Assembly: GCA_021325515.1 (NCBI GenBank)
Contig: JAJPHC010000027.1
Span: 1 to 39,787, forward strand
DNA length: 39,787 nt
Direction: 5' to 3'
Source of the DNA: Acidobacteriota bacterium
Lineage (GTDB): Bacteria; Acidobacteriota; Thermoanaerobaculia; Gp7-AA8
Shown: piece by piece, positions 8,900-20,417 of the stretch
Numbering within the stretch: the first letter of the stretch is position 1
Layout of the letters: each line of letters begins with the position of its first letter
The notes under the pieces: model-generated
What the model saw: the letters and a program-made list of their open reading frames with translations, nothing else
The model's database searches: none
What the model was told of the DNA's origin: nothing
Program-made: the position numbers and the translations under genes

Positions 8900-9324
8900 G
8901 CGCGGTGCTTCACGACTGGAATGAAACCGTTGAGAATCCAGAGAGGTCCGACGAGCAGATGAACGAAATTGCGGAAGAACGCCGGGTTCTTGTGCTCGTA
9001 CACCTTATGGCCGATGAACTGAAAGATCCACCCGAGCACGAAGAGCGCGACGTTCACCCACAGCCCGAGGTATGCGCCGAGGAAGTAGAAGGCGGCGGAG
9101 ACGAGGAGCATGAGGATCGCCAGACGCCATTCGATCGTCAGGTAATAGAGCTCCGCCATCACGATGAGAACGATCGCCGCATCCACCGGCCCGAGCTTCA
9201 CATGCACCAGCATGCCGATGAGAGAGAGCATGATCATCGGGATTCCCAGTCGATGGAAAGCCTTATTGCCGGGAGTCTGGTGATAGGCGGCGTAATCATC
9301 GAAGAGGGCGGTAATGGTGGACAT
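8896..9324 (-). CDS. Mpo1-like (DUF962) membrane protein
   Basis: A 142-residue integral membrane protein of the DUF962/Mpo1-like family, whose yeast member takes part in alpha-oxidation of 2-hydroxy fatty acids. The bacterial role is not established. Family features visible are the N-terminal YAAYHQTPGNKAFHRLGIP, four to five hydrophobic helices, and the conserved WIFQFIGHKVYEHKNPAF segment, with histidines likely to bind a metal. I chose ATG at 9322-9324 because family similarity begins there. An in-frame extension to 9480 would translate a palindromic repeat and is not credible. Its stop overlaps the GTG of the regulator gene. Confidence 0.85.
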   Translation of the reverse strand: MSTITALFDDYAAYHQTPGNKAFHRLGIPMIMLSLIGMLVHVKLGPVDAAIVLIVMAELYYLTIEWRLAILMLLVSAAFYFLGAYLGLWVNVALFVLGWIFQFIGHKVYEHKNPAFFRNFVHLLVGPLWILNGFIPVVKHRA

Positions 9325-9338
9325 GGTGAAGAGAAGTC

Positions 9339-9454
9339 TATCCTGAGCGCAGCGAAGGATCAGCCGGGGCGCCTCGAAAATCCGGATTCCCGCGCGCAGG
9401 CCTGAAGAACGCGCAGCGCGGCGCCCCGGCTGATGCTTCGCTGCGCTCAGCATA
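9339..9454. repeat. 35-bp inverted repeat upstream of cstA
   Basis: Left arm 9339-9373 and right arm 9420-9454 are reverse complements with two mismatches, separated by 46 bp. Both contain CTGAGCGCAGCGAAG next to a CAGCCGGGGCGCC block, resembling widespread REP-type dispersed palindromes. The element fills the divergent gap between the Mpo1-like gene and cstA and ends 10 bp before the cstA ATG. It therefore lies where a leader and promoter would be expected. Confidence 0.85.
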
Positions 9455-9464
9455 AACTGACTCC

Positions 9465-11315
<1,851 letters not shown>

Positions 11316-11509
11316 CAGTTAGCCAGCAGCGTCCTCTCAGGGGTGAGGGGCATCTTCCCCTGTTGCTCCACTGACCCGCCCCTGGGTCAACCGACGCTCC
11401 CATGCCCACGAATCGACCCATCAACTGCGGCTAACTCATTGAAAACTCGTCGGCATGCCGCTTGCGATCTCGCGCGCGAGCACCACAACGCGTCTAAGGA
11501 GAGTTTTGC
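11316..11509 (+). other. Gap between cstA and the Asp-box gene, with RBS
   Basis: This 194 bp stretch holds no gene. A strong ribosome-binding site, AAGGAGAG at 11496-11503, lies 6 nt before the ATG at 11510 and fixes the start of the downstream gene. Near 11372-11389 a short GACCC/GGGTC inverted repeat could act in transcription termination after cstA, but it lacks a T-run. A weakly AT-richer patch around 11440-11455 might hold a promoter. Confidence 0.5.
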
Positions 11510-13975
11510 ATGCGGCTTCGTGCCCTCATCGTCCTCGGTCTGTTCGGCGTCTCGTGTAGCCAGGCGCCCCATCCCGGATTCGGCGTTCGCGAATGGCGGG
11601 ACGAGCATCGTCGCGCGAGAGTCGGCAACGCCGGCGACGAGACGCACGAGATCACCAACGCGGCCGAGCAGTTCGCGCAGGCGCGCACTGCACCGGGACT
11701 TGTGCAGCCCGGCGCCTACTCGGCGGCCTTCGCCTCGCTGCAGTCACTCCCGACGTACGGCAAGGAGTCGTGGAAGGAAGTCACGACGCGGCCCTATAAC
11801 TCCGACGATCCCCGCTATCGCGATCCGATGGCTTCGAACTCCAGCGGCGGCGCCGGCAACGTCGCGGGGCGCATCACCGGTCTCGCCGTCGACGGCTCGT
11901 ACATCTACGCAGGCGGCGCCGACGGCGGCGTCTTCCGCTCCAACGATCTCGGGAACAGCTGGACTCCGCTCACCGACGGCATCCCGACGCTCTCCGTCGG
12001 CGATGTCGAGCTCGCGCCGGACGGCGCGCTCTGGCTCGCGACCGGCGAGGGGAACACCGGCGCGACGTCGTACGTCGGCACCGGCGTCTATCGCCTGACG
12101 AATCCGCGCAGCGGCGTCTTCACATCGGGCATGCGCACCGGCGGCAGCGAGCTCGAGTCGACGTTCATCAATCAGATCAAGTTCGACACGGTGGGGAACG
12201 TCTACGCCGCCACGTCGCGCGGCGTCTGGAAACATTCTTCGACGACGAGCAGCGGCGCATGGAAGCAGGTGCTCCTTCCGGTGCCGGGATCGGCGAATCC
12301 GTACGACAACATCTGCAATGACGTCGCGATCGCACCGTTGTCGAACGGAACGCGCGTCATCGCCAACTGCGCCTGGCGGGGCGGAGCGGCCTACAACGGC
12401 TTCTACTTCTCCTACGACGGCGGCAACACGTGGGCGAAGGCGAATCCGACCGGCGGGCTGAATCCGCAGGACATCGGCAACGCCGAATTCGCCTACTCCG
12501 CCGACGGCACGCATCTCTACGCGGTCGTCGAGTCGATCACGAAATACACGAACAACAACAACACCTGCCTCTCCGGCATCTACGACTCGCCGGGCGGCGA
12601 CATCAACGGCCCGTGGAACAAGATCGGCTCGTCCGACAAGCTGGGCGGCACCGACTCGGCGCTGCATGCCGTGAGCGGCAAGGGGTACAGCCCCGGCATC
12701 CAGGCCTGGTACAACAACTCGATCCTCGTCGACCCTAACGATTCGCAGCACCTCTACGTCGGGCTCGAAGAGGTCTACGAAACGCGGAACGCCGGCGGCG
12801 CCTGGACGACTGCGGCGCCCTACTGGAATTACGACTTCCCCTGCTGGTCGATCTTCGACGCGCAGAACACCTGCCCGCTGGCGCCGCACTCCGACCAGCA
12901 CTCGCTCGCGATCTCCAACGGCAAGGTCTACATCGGCAACGACGGCGGCGTCTACGTGCGCAACGTCAGCGACACCGGAAGCGGCGGCTGGTCGAGCCTC
13001 AATGCGAATCTGCGGACGCTGCAGTACTACTCGGTGGGCGTCGGAAAGGTGCCGGGCGGCGTCGCGATCTCCGGCGGCCTGCAGGACAACGGCGGCTCGC
13101 TCCTGCTCCCCGAAGATGCGACCGGCTCCATGGGCTCCCCCTTCGGCGGCGACGGCGGCGACGTGCTCGTCGATCCCGACGACGGCTGCAAGATCCTCGG
13201 CGAGTATGTCGATCTCGATCTCGAAGTGACGACGAACTGCGGACGGTCTAACGGAACGGTGCACTCGATCACCGACGTCGCTCCCGCTGATCCGAATCCG
13301 CGCTTCATCGCCCCCTTCGGCGCCGACGAGACGAACAAGAATCACTGGGTCGCCGGCGGCCAGTTCGTCTGGACGTTCGATCGCGGCTTCGCCATCCAGA
13401 GCGGCAGCGACTGGCTGAAGGCATTCGACACCGGCGCCGGACACTCGATCACGACGATCACTTCGCGCAACGATGTGATCTGGTCCGCATGGTGCGGCCC
13501 CTGCAACAACAGCGGCTTCGCGCGCGGCATCGCCACGAACGCCGGCGGCGCGTGGCATCAGCTCGCGCTCCCCTCCGACGTGCCGAACCGCTACATCTCC
13601 GGCCTCGCCATCAGCCCCGCCGATGCCTCGGGCCGCACGGCCTACGCCGCCTTCAACGGCTTCTCGCGCACCTGGACCGAAGGTCCCGGCGCAGGTATTG
13701 GCCACATCTGGAAGACGACGGATGGCGGCGCGACGTGGAGCAACATCAGCGGCAACTTCCCCGACATTCCTGCCGACGGGATCATCGTGCGCAACGGCAA
13801 GCTGCTCGTCGCTACCGACCTCGGCACGCTCATCTCGACCGATGAAGGCGCGCACTGGTCGCGCCTCGGCAGCGGCGCGCCTTTGACGACCGTGATGAAG
13901 CTGCACCTCGGGCCGGATGGAAAACTCTACGCGGCGACGCACGGCCGCGGCATCTGGTCCATCACCGCTCCCTGA
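11510..13975 (+). CDS. Secreted Asp-box (BNR/sortilin-type) beta-propeller protein
   Basis: An 821-residue exported protein. The N terminus (MRLRALIVLGLFGVSC) is a signal peptide that may end in a lipoprotein-type cysteine at residue 16, although the lipobox is imperfect. The mature part shows Asp-box motifs of the S/T-x-D-x-G-x-x-W type: SNDLGNSW (about 144), SYDGGNTW (about 302), TTDGGATW (about 737), STDEGAHW (about 777) and degenerate versions. This indicates one or two multi-bladed propellers as in sialidase-like, sortilin or GH74 proteins. Many DGG and Asn/Gly loops suggest a secreted, calcium-tolerant fold. I see no assignable catalytic residues, so it could be a binding protein or a glycosidase. 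A strong RBS fixes the start. Confidence 0.8.
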   Translation: MRLRALIVLGLFGVSCSQAPHPGFGVREWRDEHRRARVGNAGDETHEITNAAEQFAQARTAPGLVQPGAYSAAFASLQSLPTYGKESWKEVTTRPYNSDDPRYRDPMASNSSGGAGNVAGRITGLAVDGSYIYAGGADGGVFRSNDLGNSWTPLTDGIPTLSVGDVELAPDGALWLATGEGNTGATSYVGTGVYRLTNPRSGVFTSGMRTGGSELESTFINQIKFDTVGNVYAATSRGVWKHSSTTSSGAWKQVLLPVPGSANPYDNICNDVAIAPLSNGTRVIANCAWRGGAAYNGFYFSYDGGNTWAKANPTGGLNPQDIGNAEFAYSADGTHLYAVVESITKYTNNNNTCLSGIYDSPGGDINGPWNKIGSSDKLGGTDSALHAVSGKGYSPGIQAWYNNSILVDPNDSQHLYVGLEEVYETRNAGGAWTTAAPYWNYDFPCWSIFDAQNTCPLAPHSDQHSLAISNGKVYIGNDGGVYVRNVSDTGSGGWSSLNANLRTLQYYSVGVGKVPGGVAISGGLQDNGGSLLLPEDATGSMGSPFGGDGGDVLVDPDDGCKILGEYVDLDLEVTTNCGRSNGTVHSITDVAPADPNPRFIAPFGADETNKNHWVAGGQFVWTFDRGFAIQSGSDWLKAFDTGAGHSITTITSRNDVIWSAWCGPCNNSGFARGIATNAGGAWHQLALPSDVPNRYISGLAISPADASGRTAYAAFNGFSRTWTEGPGAGIGHIWKTTDGGATWSNISGNFPDIPADGIIVRNGKLLVATDLGTLISTDEGAHWSRLGSGAPLTTVMKLHLGPDGKLYAATHGRGIWSITAP

Positions 13976-13980
13976 GGAGA

Positions 13981-14024
13981 GCGGGCGTCACGCCCGCAGT
14001 CGCCGGGTGCCCTCACCCGGCGAC
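13981..14024. terminator. Two consecutive hairpins between convergent genes
   Basis: Two perfect stem-loops follow the stop at 13975. The first spans 13981-13997 (GCGGGCG, 3-nt loop). The second spans 13999-14024 (10-bp arms GTCGCCGGGT/ACCCGGCGAC, 6-nt loop). They separate the Asp-box gene from the convergent gene ending at 14041. There is no T-run, so they may slow transcription or act with Rho, or they may be a REP-type element. Confidence 0.6.
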
Positions 14025-14040
14025 TCACTCCTCGCGATCG

Positions 14041-14952
14041 TCACGCGGAGACCGCGACGCGCGGAGCGAGAAAAAACATCTGCGCGAGTCCGGCGAAGTA
14101 GACGGCGCACCCGAACACGGCCGGCGCGAGATGAGTCACGCTCGTGTAGCCGATCATCGGATGAACTCCGATGGCCGTGACGAACCCCGCGATCCCGGCG
14201 AAAAGAAGCGCCTGGCGAAGATGCCGCGACGGCGCGCCGTACGCGACGCAGAACAGCATCGCCAGCCCGCACGAGAAGAGTGCGCCGCCGAATCCCGCGC
14301 GATCATGCGCGATGAGCGGCACCAGATGCGCGTTGATGGCGCGGATCTGTTCGCGCGTCATTCCCATGTACTCGAGATCCTGAGGCACGAAGACGCGCGT
14401 CATGCCGACTGTCATGATCGTCAATCCCGCGGCAGCGATGCCGGTCGTCGAGAGAAGAAGGAGAAGGCGTCCCTGCTGCAGCGGGACCTCCGTTTCGCGC
14501 AGCGTTCGCGTGCGCCACAACCCGGCGGCGAAGAGCGGCAGGAGGGCCAGCGTCGACGCCCCGTGCCACGTATCGAGATACCCATAGCCGAGGTAGGCGA
14601 GAAAGCTGAGGAATCCGCAGCCGCCGCTGGCGAGGAGAGCCCACCAGGCCCACGACTGGCGCTGCTGCAACGGAAAGTTAGCCAGCCAGAGATAGATGAT
14701 GCCGGTGGCGATCATCACGCCGCCGAACGAGACGCGGTCATGCACCATGAAGTGGAGGATGCGACAGCCCTGCAGCGAGCAGAGCTGCTCGGCGGACATG
14801 CCGAGGAACGCGACATCCTGCGGAAGGAAGCCGCCGCTGAGCGCCTGAAAGATTGCGAACGCGCCACAACCGCAGAGCGTCAGCGCCACGAGGTTCAACA
14901 ACGGACGGCCGTCGCCGATCAGTGTGGCGAGAAATCCGCGATCGTCGTTCAT
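14041..14952 (-). CDS. Unrecognised membrane protein with two similar halves
   Basis: A 303-residue protein with about eight hydrophobic helices. Function unknown to me. It contains an internal duplication. Residues 43-90 (FLPQDVAFLGMSAEQL, then HDRVSFGG) align with residues 188-235 (FVPQDLEYMGMTREQI, then HDRAGFGG), and the following helices also correspond. The repeated PQD...LGM/YMGM...HDR.xFGG signature is probably a functional motif facing the same side of the membrane twice. I chose the ATG at 14950-14952. An extension to 15012 adds an arginine-rich stretch before a normal start and seems unlikely. It is divergent from the neighbouring frameshifted gene. Confidence 0.75.
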   Translation of the reverse strand: MNDDRGFLATLIGDGRPLLNLVALTLCGCGAFAIFQALSGGFLPQDVAFLGMSAEQLCSLQGCRILHFMVHDRVSFGGVMIATGIIYLWLANFPLQQRQSWAWWALLASGGCGFLSFLAYLGYGYLDTWHGASTLALLPLFAAGLWRTRTLRETEVPLQQGRLLLLLSTTGIAAAGLTIMTVGMTRVFVPQDLEYMGMTREQIRAINAHLVPLIAHDRAGFGGALFSCGLAMLFCVAYGAPSRHLRQALLFAGIAGFVTAIGVHPMIGYTSVTHLAPAVFGCAVYFAGLAQMFFLAPRVAVSA

Positions 14953-15040
14953 GGGGTGCCCCGAAGTACGGGCGATTTTCTCACGACGGGGGAGCGAAGG
15001 TTTTGACTGCATGTAGCCGTCCCTCTAGATTGCAGGACGC

Positions 15041-15546
15041 ATGTTCGCGCTGCTCGTCCTCCTGGCGTCGCATTCCGCTCGTGGAGCGGCTGCACTTTAT
15101 GCAGATCCGGCGCATCGCGAGCTTCGTTTCGTACCAGCGGCGATGATCCAGAGGCATGCGCCGGCAGCGCGCGCGGCACTGGCGCAGATCGCACAGGTCG
15201 AGAATCCGGCGGGGCTGGACTGTCTGCCGCCTCCGCAATTCGACGCATTCGCGCCGATGCCGCCCCGCTTCGCTGACTATCTTCGCGAAGGGCCCGAAGT
15301 CCTCGCCGCAACGGTGACGGAACCAGGCGTCTCTGCACGAGCCCGCAGGACGAGATCCCGCGCAAGGGCGACGAACTTCTCATACACGGTGTGATCGACG
15401 AGGAGAATCCGCAGCACCTCGCAACGTGCAACGATGGCGTCTTTCCCATCAGGGACGGCAGCGTCGTCATCCCCGCTCGCCTGCCGTACGGCGGATTGCA
15501 CATCGCACTCAGCGAACTTCGAGATCAGTTGAGACGCGATCGCTGA
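15041..15546 (+). pseudogene. Frameshifted gene for a small secreted protein
   Basis: Translation from ATG 15041 gives a signal-like N terminus (MFALLVLLASHSARG) and a plausible sequence up to about EVLAATVTEPGV. It then becomes arginine-rich and stops at 15394. Shifting frame by -1 near 15320-15350 restores a natural-looking sequence (EIPRKGDELLIHGVIDEENP, then GSVVIPARLPYGGLHIAL) that runs to TGA at 15544-15546. The best explanation is one gene of about 168 codons broken by an indel, or a base error in the assembly. I do not recognise the family. It ends 36 bp before the argR promoter. Confidence 0.55.
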
Positions 15547-15582
15547 AACCGTGACCGTGCATCCCCAAAACCGGAATACCGC

Positions 15583-15631
15583 TTGACATCCTCCCGTTCA
15601 TGAATAAAAATTCGGACCGATGAATATTCAT
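15583..15631 (+). promoter_or_regulatory. argR promoter with two ARG-box-like operators
   Basis: TTGACA at 15583-15588 is a good -35 element. The A-rich stretch at 15605-15611 lies at -10 spacing. TGAATAAAAATTCG (15601-15614) closely matches the ArgR operator half-site consensus TGAATWWWWATTCA, and a second palindrome TGAATATTCA (15621-15630) lies directly after it. The two sites are about one ARG-box length apart, as in classical paired operators. They cover the -10 region and the argR start codon, so ArgR with arginine should block transcription of its own gene and the following operon. The AT-rich patch stands out from the surrounding GC-rich sequence. Confidence 0.75.
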
Positions 15632-16141
15632 GCACCAGGCGAGGCCGTCCGGCGGCGGGAAGAGATCCTCGGGATCGTCCGGGACAACTCCGTCTCCTCC
15701 CAGGACGAGCTCCTCGGGCTTCTCAAGAAGAGAGGCTACCGGGTCACCCAGCCCACTCTCTCTCGCGACATCCGCGAGCTCGGGCTGGCCAAGACTCCCG
15801 CCGGGTACGTGATTCCTCAGGAGCTCGCGCAGGCAGCAACACCTGTCGCATTCGTCCCGCGCGACCGCCGCGAGTCGCGGCTCGATCACCTGCTCGCATC
15901 CTCGGTGCTCTCCGCGCAGGCCGCCGGCAACCTCGTCGTCCTCCGGACGCCGGTCGCCGCCGCGCAGCCCGTCGCCAGCGCACTCGACGCCGCGCAACTC
16001 GACGGCGTCCTCGGCACCATCGGCGGTGACGACACGATCTTCGTCGCTCTCGCCTCCCCTGACGCCGCGCACGCTCTTGCGCGGCATGTTCAGCACGTCG
16101 CCGGTCTCACACCGGCGTCACGACGACCTAAGCGCGCCTGA
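15620..16141 (+). CDS. argR: Arginine repressor ArgR
   Basis: A 173-residue ArgR/AhrC-type regulator. The N-terminal winged helix (about 11-75) contains SSQDELLGLLKKRGYRVTQ and the recognition segment QPTLSRDIRELGLAK (44-58). The C-terminal domain has the arginine-binding and hexamerisation motif GTIGGDDTIF (132-141). A short basic tail follows. It should bind ARG boxes in the presence of L-arginine. Operator-like sites overlap its own start, and the arg genes follow 50 bp downstream. There is no Shine-Dalgarno sequence before ATG 15620. The start lies about where the promoter would begin transcription, so the mRNA may be leaderless. Confidence 0.95.
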   Translation: MNIHAPGEAVRRREEILGIVRDNSVSSQDELLGLLKKRGYRVTQPTLSRDIRELGLAKTPAGYVIPQELAQAATPVAFVPRDRRESRLDHLLASSVLSAQAAGNLVVLRTPVAAAQPVASALDAAQLDGVLGTIGGDDTIFVALASPDAAHALARHVQHVAGLTPASRRPKRA

Positions 16142-16191
16142 TCCGCGTTCCGCCCCGTCGTCACCCGTTTCCTTTTGAGAGGCAATTCGAA

Positions 16192-17160
16192 ATGACTACT
16201 TCTTCGACATCGATTCGCACTGCGGTTGCCGGCGCCACCGGCTACGCCGGCGCGGAGCTCACCACGATCCTCCGGCGGCATCCGCACGCCGAGGTGGTGG
16301 CGGAGTATTCGTCGGAGAGCTTCTCCGTCGATGCGCTTGCTTCGTCGCACGCCGAAGTCGTCTTCCTCGCCACCCCCAACGAAGTCTCCGCCGAGATCGC
16401 GCCGAAGATCCTCGGCCTCGGCATGAAGGTCGTCGATCTCTCCGGCGCGTTCCGCCTCCGGCAGGCCGGCCTCTATCCGAAGTGGTACGGCTTCGCGCAC
16501 GAGCATCCCGAGCTCCTCGACGAAGCCGCTTACGGTTTGACCGAGTGGTGCAACGGAGAGTTGAAGAAAGCGCGGCTCGTCGCGAATCCCGGCTGCTATC
16601 CGACCTCGATCCTGCTCGCGCTCCGGCCGGTCGCCTTTCTCATCGATCGCGAGCAGCCGGTCATCATCGACGCGAAGAGCGGCGTGAGCGGCGCCGGCAA
16701 GAAGGCCGACGTCTCGTATTCGTTCGCAGAGCTCTTCGGCAACTTCAAGGCCTACGGCGTCGGCAGCCATCGCCATGAGCCGGAGATCCGGCAGGGCCTT
16801 CACCTCGGCGAGAAAGCGACGCTCGTCTTCGTGCCGCATCTTCTGCCGACCGTGCGCGGCATCCTCTCGACGATGCACGTCGGCTTCACGCACTCCGTGA
16901 ACGACGAAGAGATCGCCGAAATGTATGCGAAGGCGTACGCGAACGCGCCGTTCGTGAAGATCCTCGAGCCCGGCCGGTTGCCGGAGCTGAAGGACGTCGT
17001 CAACACGCCGCGCTGCGACATCGGCTGGAGGCTTCTCCAGGGCGGCCGCCGCGCCGTCATCGTCTCGGTCATCGACAACCTGCTGAAAGGGGCAGCGTCC
17101 CAGGCAGTGCAGAACTTCAACCGGATGTACGGCTTCCCGGAGACGGAGGGGCTGCAATGA
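16192..17160 (+). CDS. argC: N-acetyl-gamma-glutamyl-phosphate reductase
   Basis: ArgC, 322 residues, performs the NADPH-dependent reduction of N-acetylglutamyl phosphate to the semialdehyde, the third step of arginine synthesis. An N-terminal Rossmann motif (VAGATGYAGAEL, 12-23) is followed by the catalytic cysteine C135 in ANPGCYPTS, then KSGVSGAGKK and the histidine-bearing GSHRHEPEI. GAGAGG at 16177-16182 is a suitable ribosome-binding site for ATG 16192. Its stop overlaps the argB start (ATGA), so argB is translationally coupled. Confidence 0.96.
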   Translation: MTTSSTSIRTAVAGATGYAGAELTTILRRHPHAEVVAEYSSESFSVDALASSHAEVVFLATPNEVSAEIAPKILGLGMKVVDLSGAFRLRQAGLYPKWYGFAHEHPELLDEAAYGLTEWCNGELKKARLVANPGCYPTSILLALRPVAFLIDREQPVIIDAKSGVSGAGKKADVSYSFAELFGNFKAYGVGSHRHEPEIRQGLHLGEKATLVFVPHLLPTVRGILSTMHVGFTHSVNDEEIAEMYAKAYANAPFVKILEPGRLPELKDVVNTPRCDIGWRLLQGGRRAVIVSVIDNLLKGAASQAVQNFNRMYGFPETEGLQ

Positions 17161-17969
17161 ACGTGATCAAGCTGGGCGGTTCGCTGCTGGATGACGGACA
17201 GACGAGAGCGTCTGTCCTGCACGACATCGTCGCGCGCTGGAACGCGGGCGAGGATCTCGTGCTCGTGCATGGCGGCGGCAAGCACATCGACGCGATGCTG
17301 GCCAGGCTCGGCATCGCGAAGAAGACGCACGCCGGTCTGCGGATCACCGACGACGCGACGCTCGACGTCGTCGTCTCCGTCCTCTGCGGGTTGGTCAACA
17401 AGTTGATCGTTTCCGAACTGACGGCGATGCGGGTCAAGGCCGCCGGGATCTCCGGCGCCGACGCCGCGACGCTCGTCGCCGAGCAGCATCCGCCGATCGA
17501 CGGCGTCGACCTCGGCCACGTCGGCCAGATCGTCTCGTCGAATCCGATGCTCGTGAAGTCGATGCTGATCTACGGGATGCTCCCCGTCGTCTCGTCGATC
17601 GCAGCCTCGCACGACGGCAAGCTGTTCAACGTCAACGCCGACAGCGCCGCCGCCGCACTCGCCGCAGGCCTCGGCGCGCAAACCCTGCAGTTCATCACCG
17701 ACGTCGAGGGTCTGATGGACGCCAGCGGCAACGTGATCGACAACCTCGACGCCGCCGACGCAAACGCCCTCGTACTCGATGGCGTCGTCAAGGGCGGCAT
17801 GCTGCCGAAACTCAACGCAGCGCTCGGCGCGATTGCCGCCGGCGTCGCAAACGTAACGATCGGAAAAACCCTCGTGGAGCGGCAGGCGCCTCGCCTGCCG
17901 GCTCGGTCGACAGGCGAGGCGCCTGTCGCTCCACTGGTTTCTGCCGGAGGCATCCATGCTCCTTCATGA
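17157..17969 (+). CDS. argB: Acetylglutamate kinase, C terminus extended by a REP-like repeat
   Basis: ArgB, 270 residues, phosphorylates N-acetylglutamate with ATP. Motifs are KLGGSLL (5-11), VHGGGKHID, KAAGISGADA, the nucleotide-binding NVNADSAAAALA and ITDVEGLMD, and VKGGMLPKL. The enzyme core ends near GKTL (about residue 239). The last roughly 30 residues (VERQAPRLPARSTGEAPVAPL and onward) are encoded by a palindromic repeat at 17874-17934 and are not family sequence. Because of this extension the gene overlaps argD by 14 bp. Activity is probably retained, since the core is complete. Confidence 0.93.
   Translation: MNVIKLGGSLLDDGQTRASVLHDIVARWNAGEDLVLVHGGGKHIDAMLARLGIAKKTHAGLRITDDATLDVVVSVLCGLVNKLIVSELTAMRVKAAGISGADAATLVAEQHPPIDGVDLGHVGQIVSSNPMLVKSMLIYGMLPVVSSIAASHDGKLFNVNADSAAAALAAGLGAQTLQFITDVEGLMDASGNVIDNLDAADANALVLDGVVKGGMLPKLNAALGAIAAGVANVTIGKTLVERQAPRLPARSTGEAPVAPLVSAGGIHAPS
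17874..17934. repeat. REP-like palindrome inside the 3' end of argB
   Basis: Arms 17874-17897 and 17911-17934 (24 bp each) are reverse complements with one mismatch, around a 13-nt loop. The core CAGGCG/CGCCTG resembles the elements in argD and argH, although here the outer sequence is GTGGAGCG. It is read in frame as the ArgB tail. Confidence 0.85.
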
Positions 17970-19202
17970 CGAATCCCCCGCCGCCGTCGAAGCGCGGGAG
18001 AAGAACTTCATCCTCGGCACCTACAACCGCGCGCAGTTTCATCCGCGCAGCGGCAAAGGCGCGCAGCTCTTCGACGCCGAAGGAAAGGCGTATTGGGATC
18101 TGCTCGGCGGCATCGCCGTGAATGTCCTCGGCCACAAACATCCGCGGCTCGTGAAGACGCTGAAGCAGGAGTCCGACTCGCTGCTGCACGTCTCGAATCT
18201 CTTCTACCATCCGGCGCAGGGCATCCTCGGCGAGCGGCTGGTGCGGGAGTCGGGACTGCGCCGCGCGTTCTTCTGCAACAGCGGCACCGAAGCGAATGAA
18301 GCCGCGCTGAAGTTCGCGAGACTCGTGAATCCGGGAAGAGCCGGCATCGTCGCGCTCGAAGAAAGCTTCCACGGCAGAACGCTCGGATCGCTTTCGATGA
18401 CAGGCCATGAAGCCTACAGAGCGCCATTCGCTCCACTGGTCCCATCCGTCACATTCGTCCCGCCGAATGATGTCGCGTCGCTCGAGAACGCAGTCACCGA
18501 AGAAACCTGCGCGATCTTCCTCGAGTCGGTGATGGGCGAAGGCGGCATCATCCCGCTGAGCGACGAGTTCCTCATCGCCGCGCGGAAGCTCGCCGACAAG
18601 ACCGGCGCAGTGCTCGTGTTCGACGAGATCCAGTGCGGCCTCGGCCGCACCGGCAAGCTCTTCGCGTTTCAGCACACCAGCGTCGTGCCCGACATCGTCA
18701 CACTCGCGAAGCCGCTCGGCGGCGGACTGCCGCTCGGCGCGGTGCTGACGGGCGACGTCGTCGAAGGAGTCGTGAAGCCGGGACATCACGGCACGACGTT
18801 CGGCGGCAATCCGGTCGCATGCCGGCTCGGCATCGCAGTGCTCGACGAATTGAAAGCATCGACGCTGATCCAGCGCGTGAAGACCTACGGCGACTGGTTC
18901 GGCCGGCAGCTCGACGCGCTGAAGGCGAAGGTGCCGGCCATCGTCGAGATTCGCGGGAAGGGAATGATGTGGGGCATCGAGCTCGATCGCCCCGCCGGTC
19001 CCGTCGTCAAGGAGTTGCTCGCGAAGGGCTTCATCGTCGGCAGCGCGCGCGACCGCGTGCTGCGCCTGCTGCCGCCCTACATCGTCCCGAAAAAAGCATT
19101 GACCGAATTCATGGACGCGCTGTGTAGGACAGCCGCCCTCGGCTGTCCCACCACGCAGACAGGCGAGGGCGCCTGTCCTACACCCAACAAGGAGAAAGCA
19201 GC

Positions 19203-19206
<4 letters not shown>
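17956..19206 (+). CDS. argD: Acetylornithine aminotransferase
   Basis: ArgD, 416 residues, a class III PLP-dependent aminotransferase that converts N-acetylglutamate semialdehyde to N-acetylornithine with glutamate. It shows [31 protein letters not shown], the aspartate-bearing [13 protein letters not shown], and the Schiff-base lysine (about residue 252) in [23 protein letters not shown] follows. The final approximately 25 residues (after [10 protein letters not shown]) come from a REP-like repeat and replace the natural end. The stop overlaps the argG GTG start (GTGA). Some ArgD enzymes also act as succinyldiaminopimelate or ornithine aminotransferases. Confidence 0.93.
19122..19183. repeat. 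REP-like palindrome inside the 3' end of argD
   Basis: Arms 19122-19147 and 19158-19183 (26 bp) are reverse complements with two mismatches. Each arm is itself a small hairpin (for example GACAGCC...GGCTGTC), and the outer GTGTAGGACAG is shared with the element in argH. It is translated as the ArgD tail and ends 5 bp before the argG ribosome-binding site. Confidence 0.88.

Positions 19207-20413
<1,207 letters not shown>

Positions 20414-20417
<4 letters not shown>

Noticed and set aside
11744-13942. A 732-codon open frame antisense to the Asp-box gene
   Set aside because: Low-complexity arginine/valine/alanine composition and no motifs; the sense frame has a strong RBS, a signal peptide and Asp boxes.
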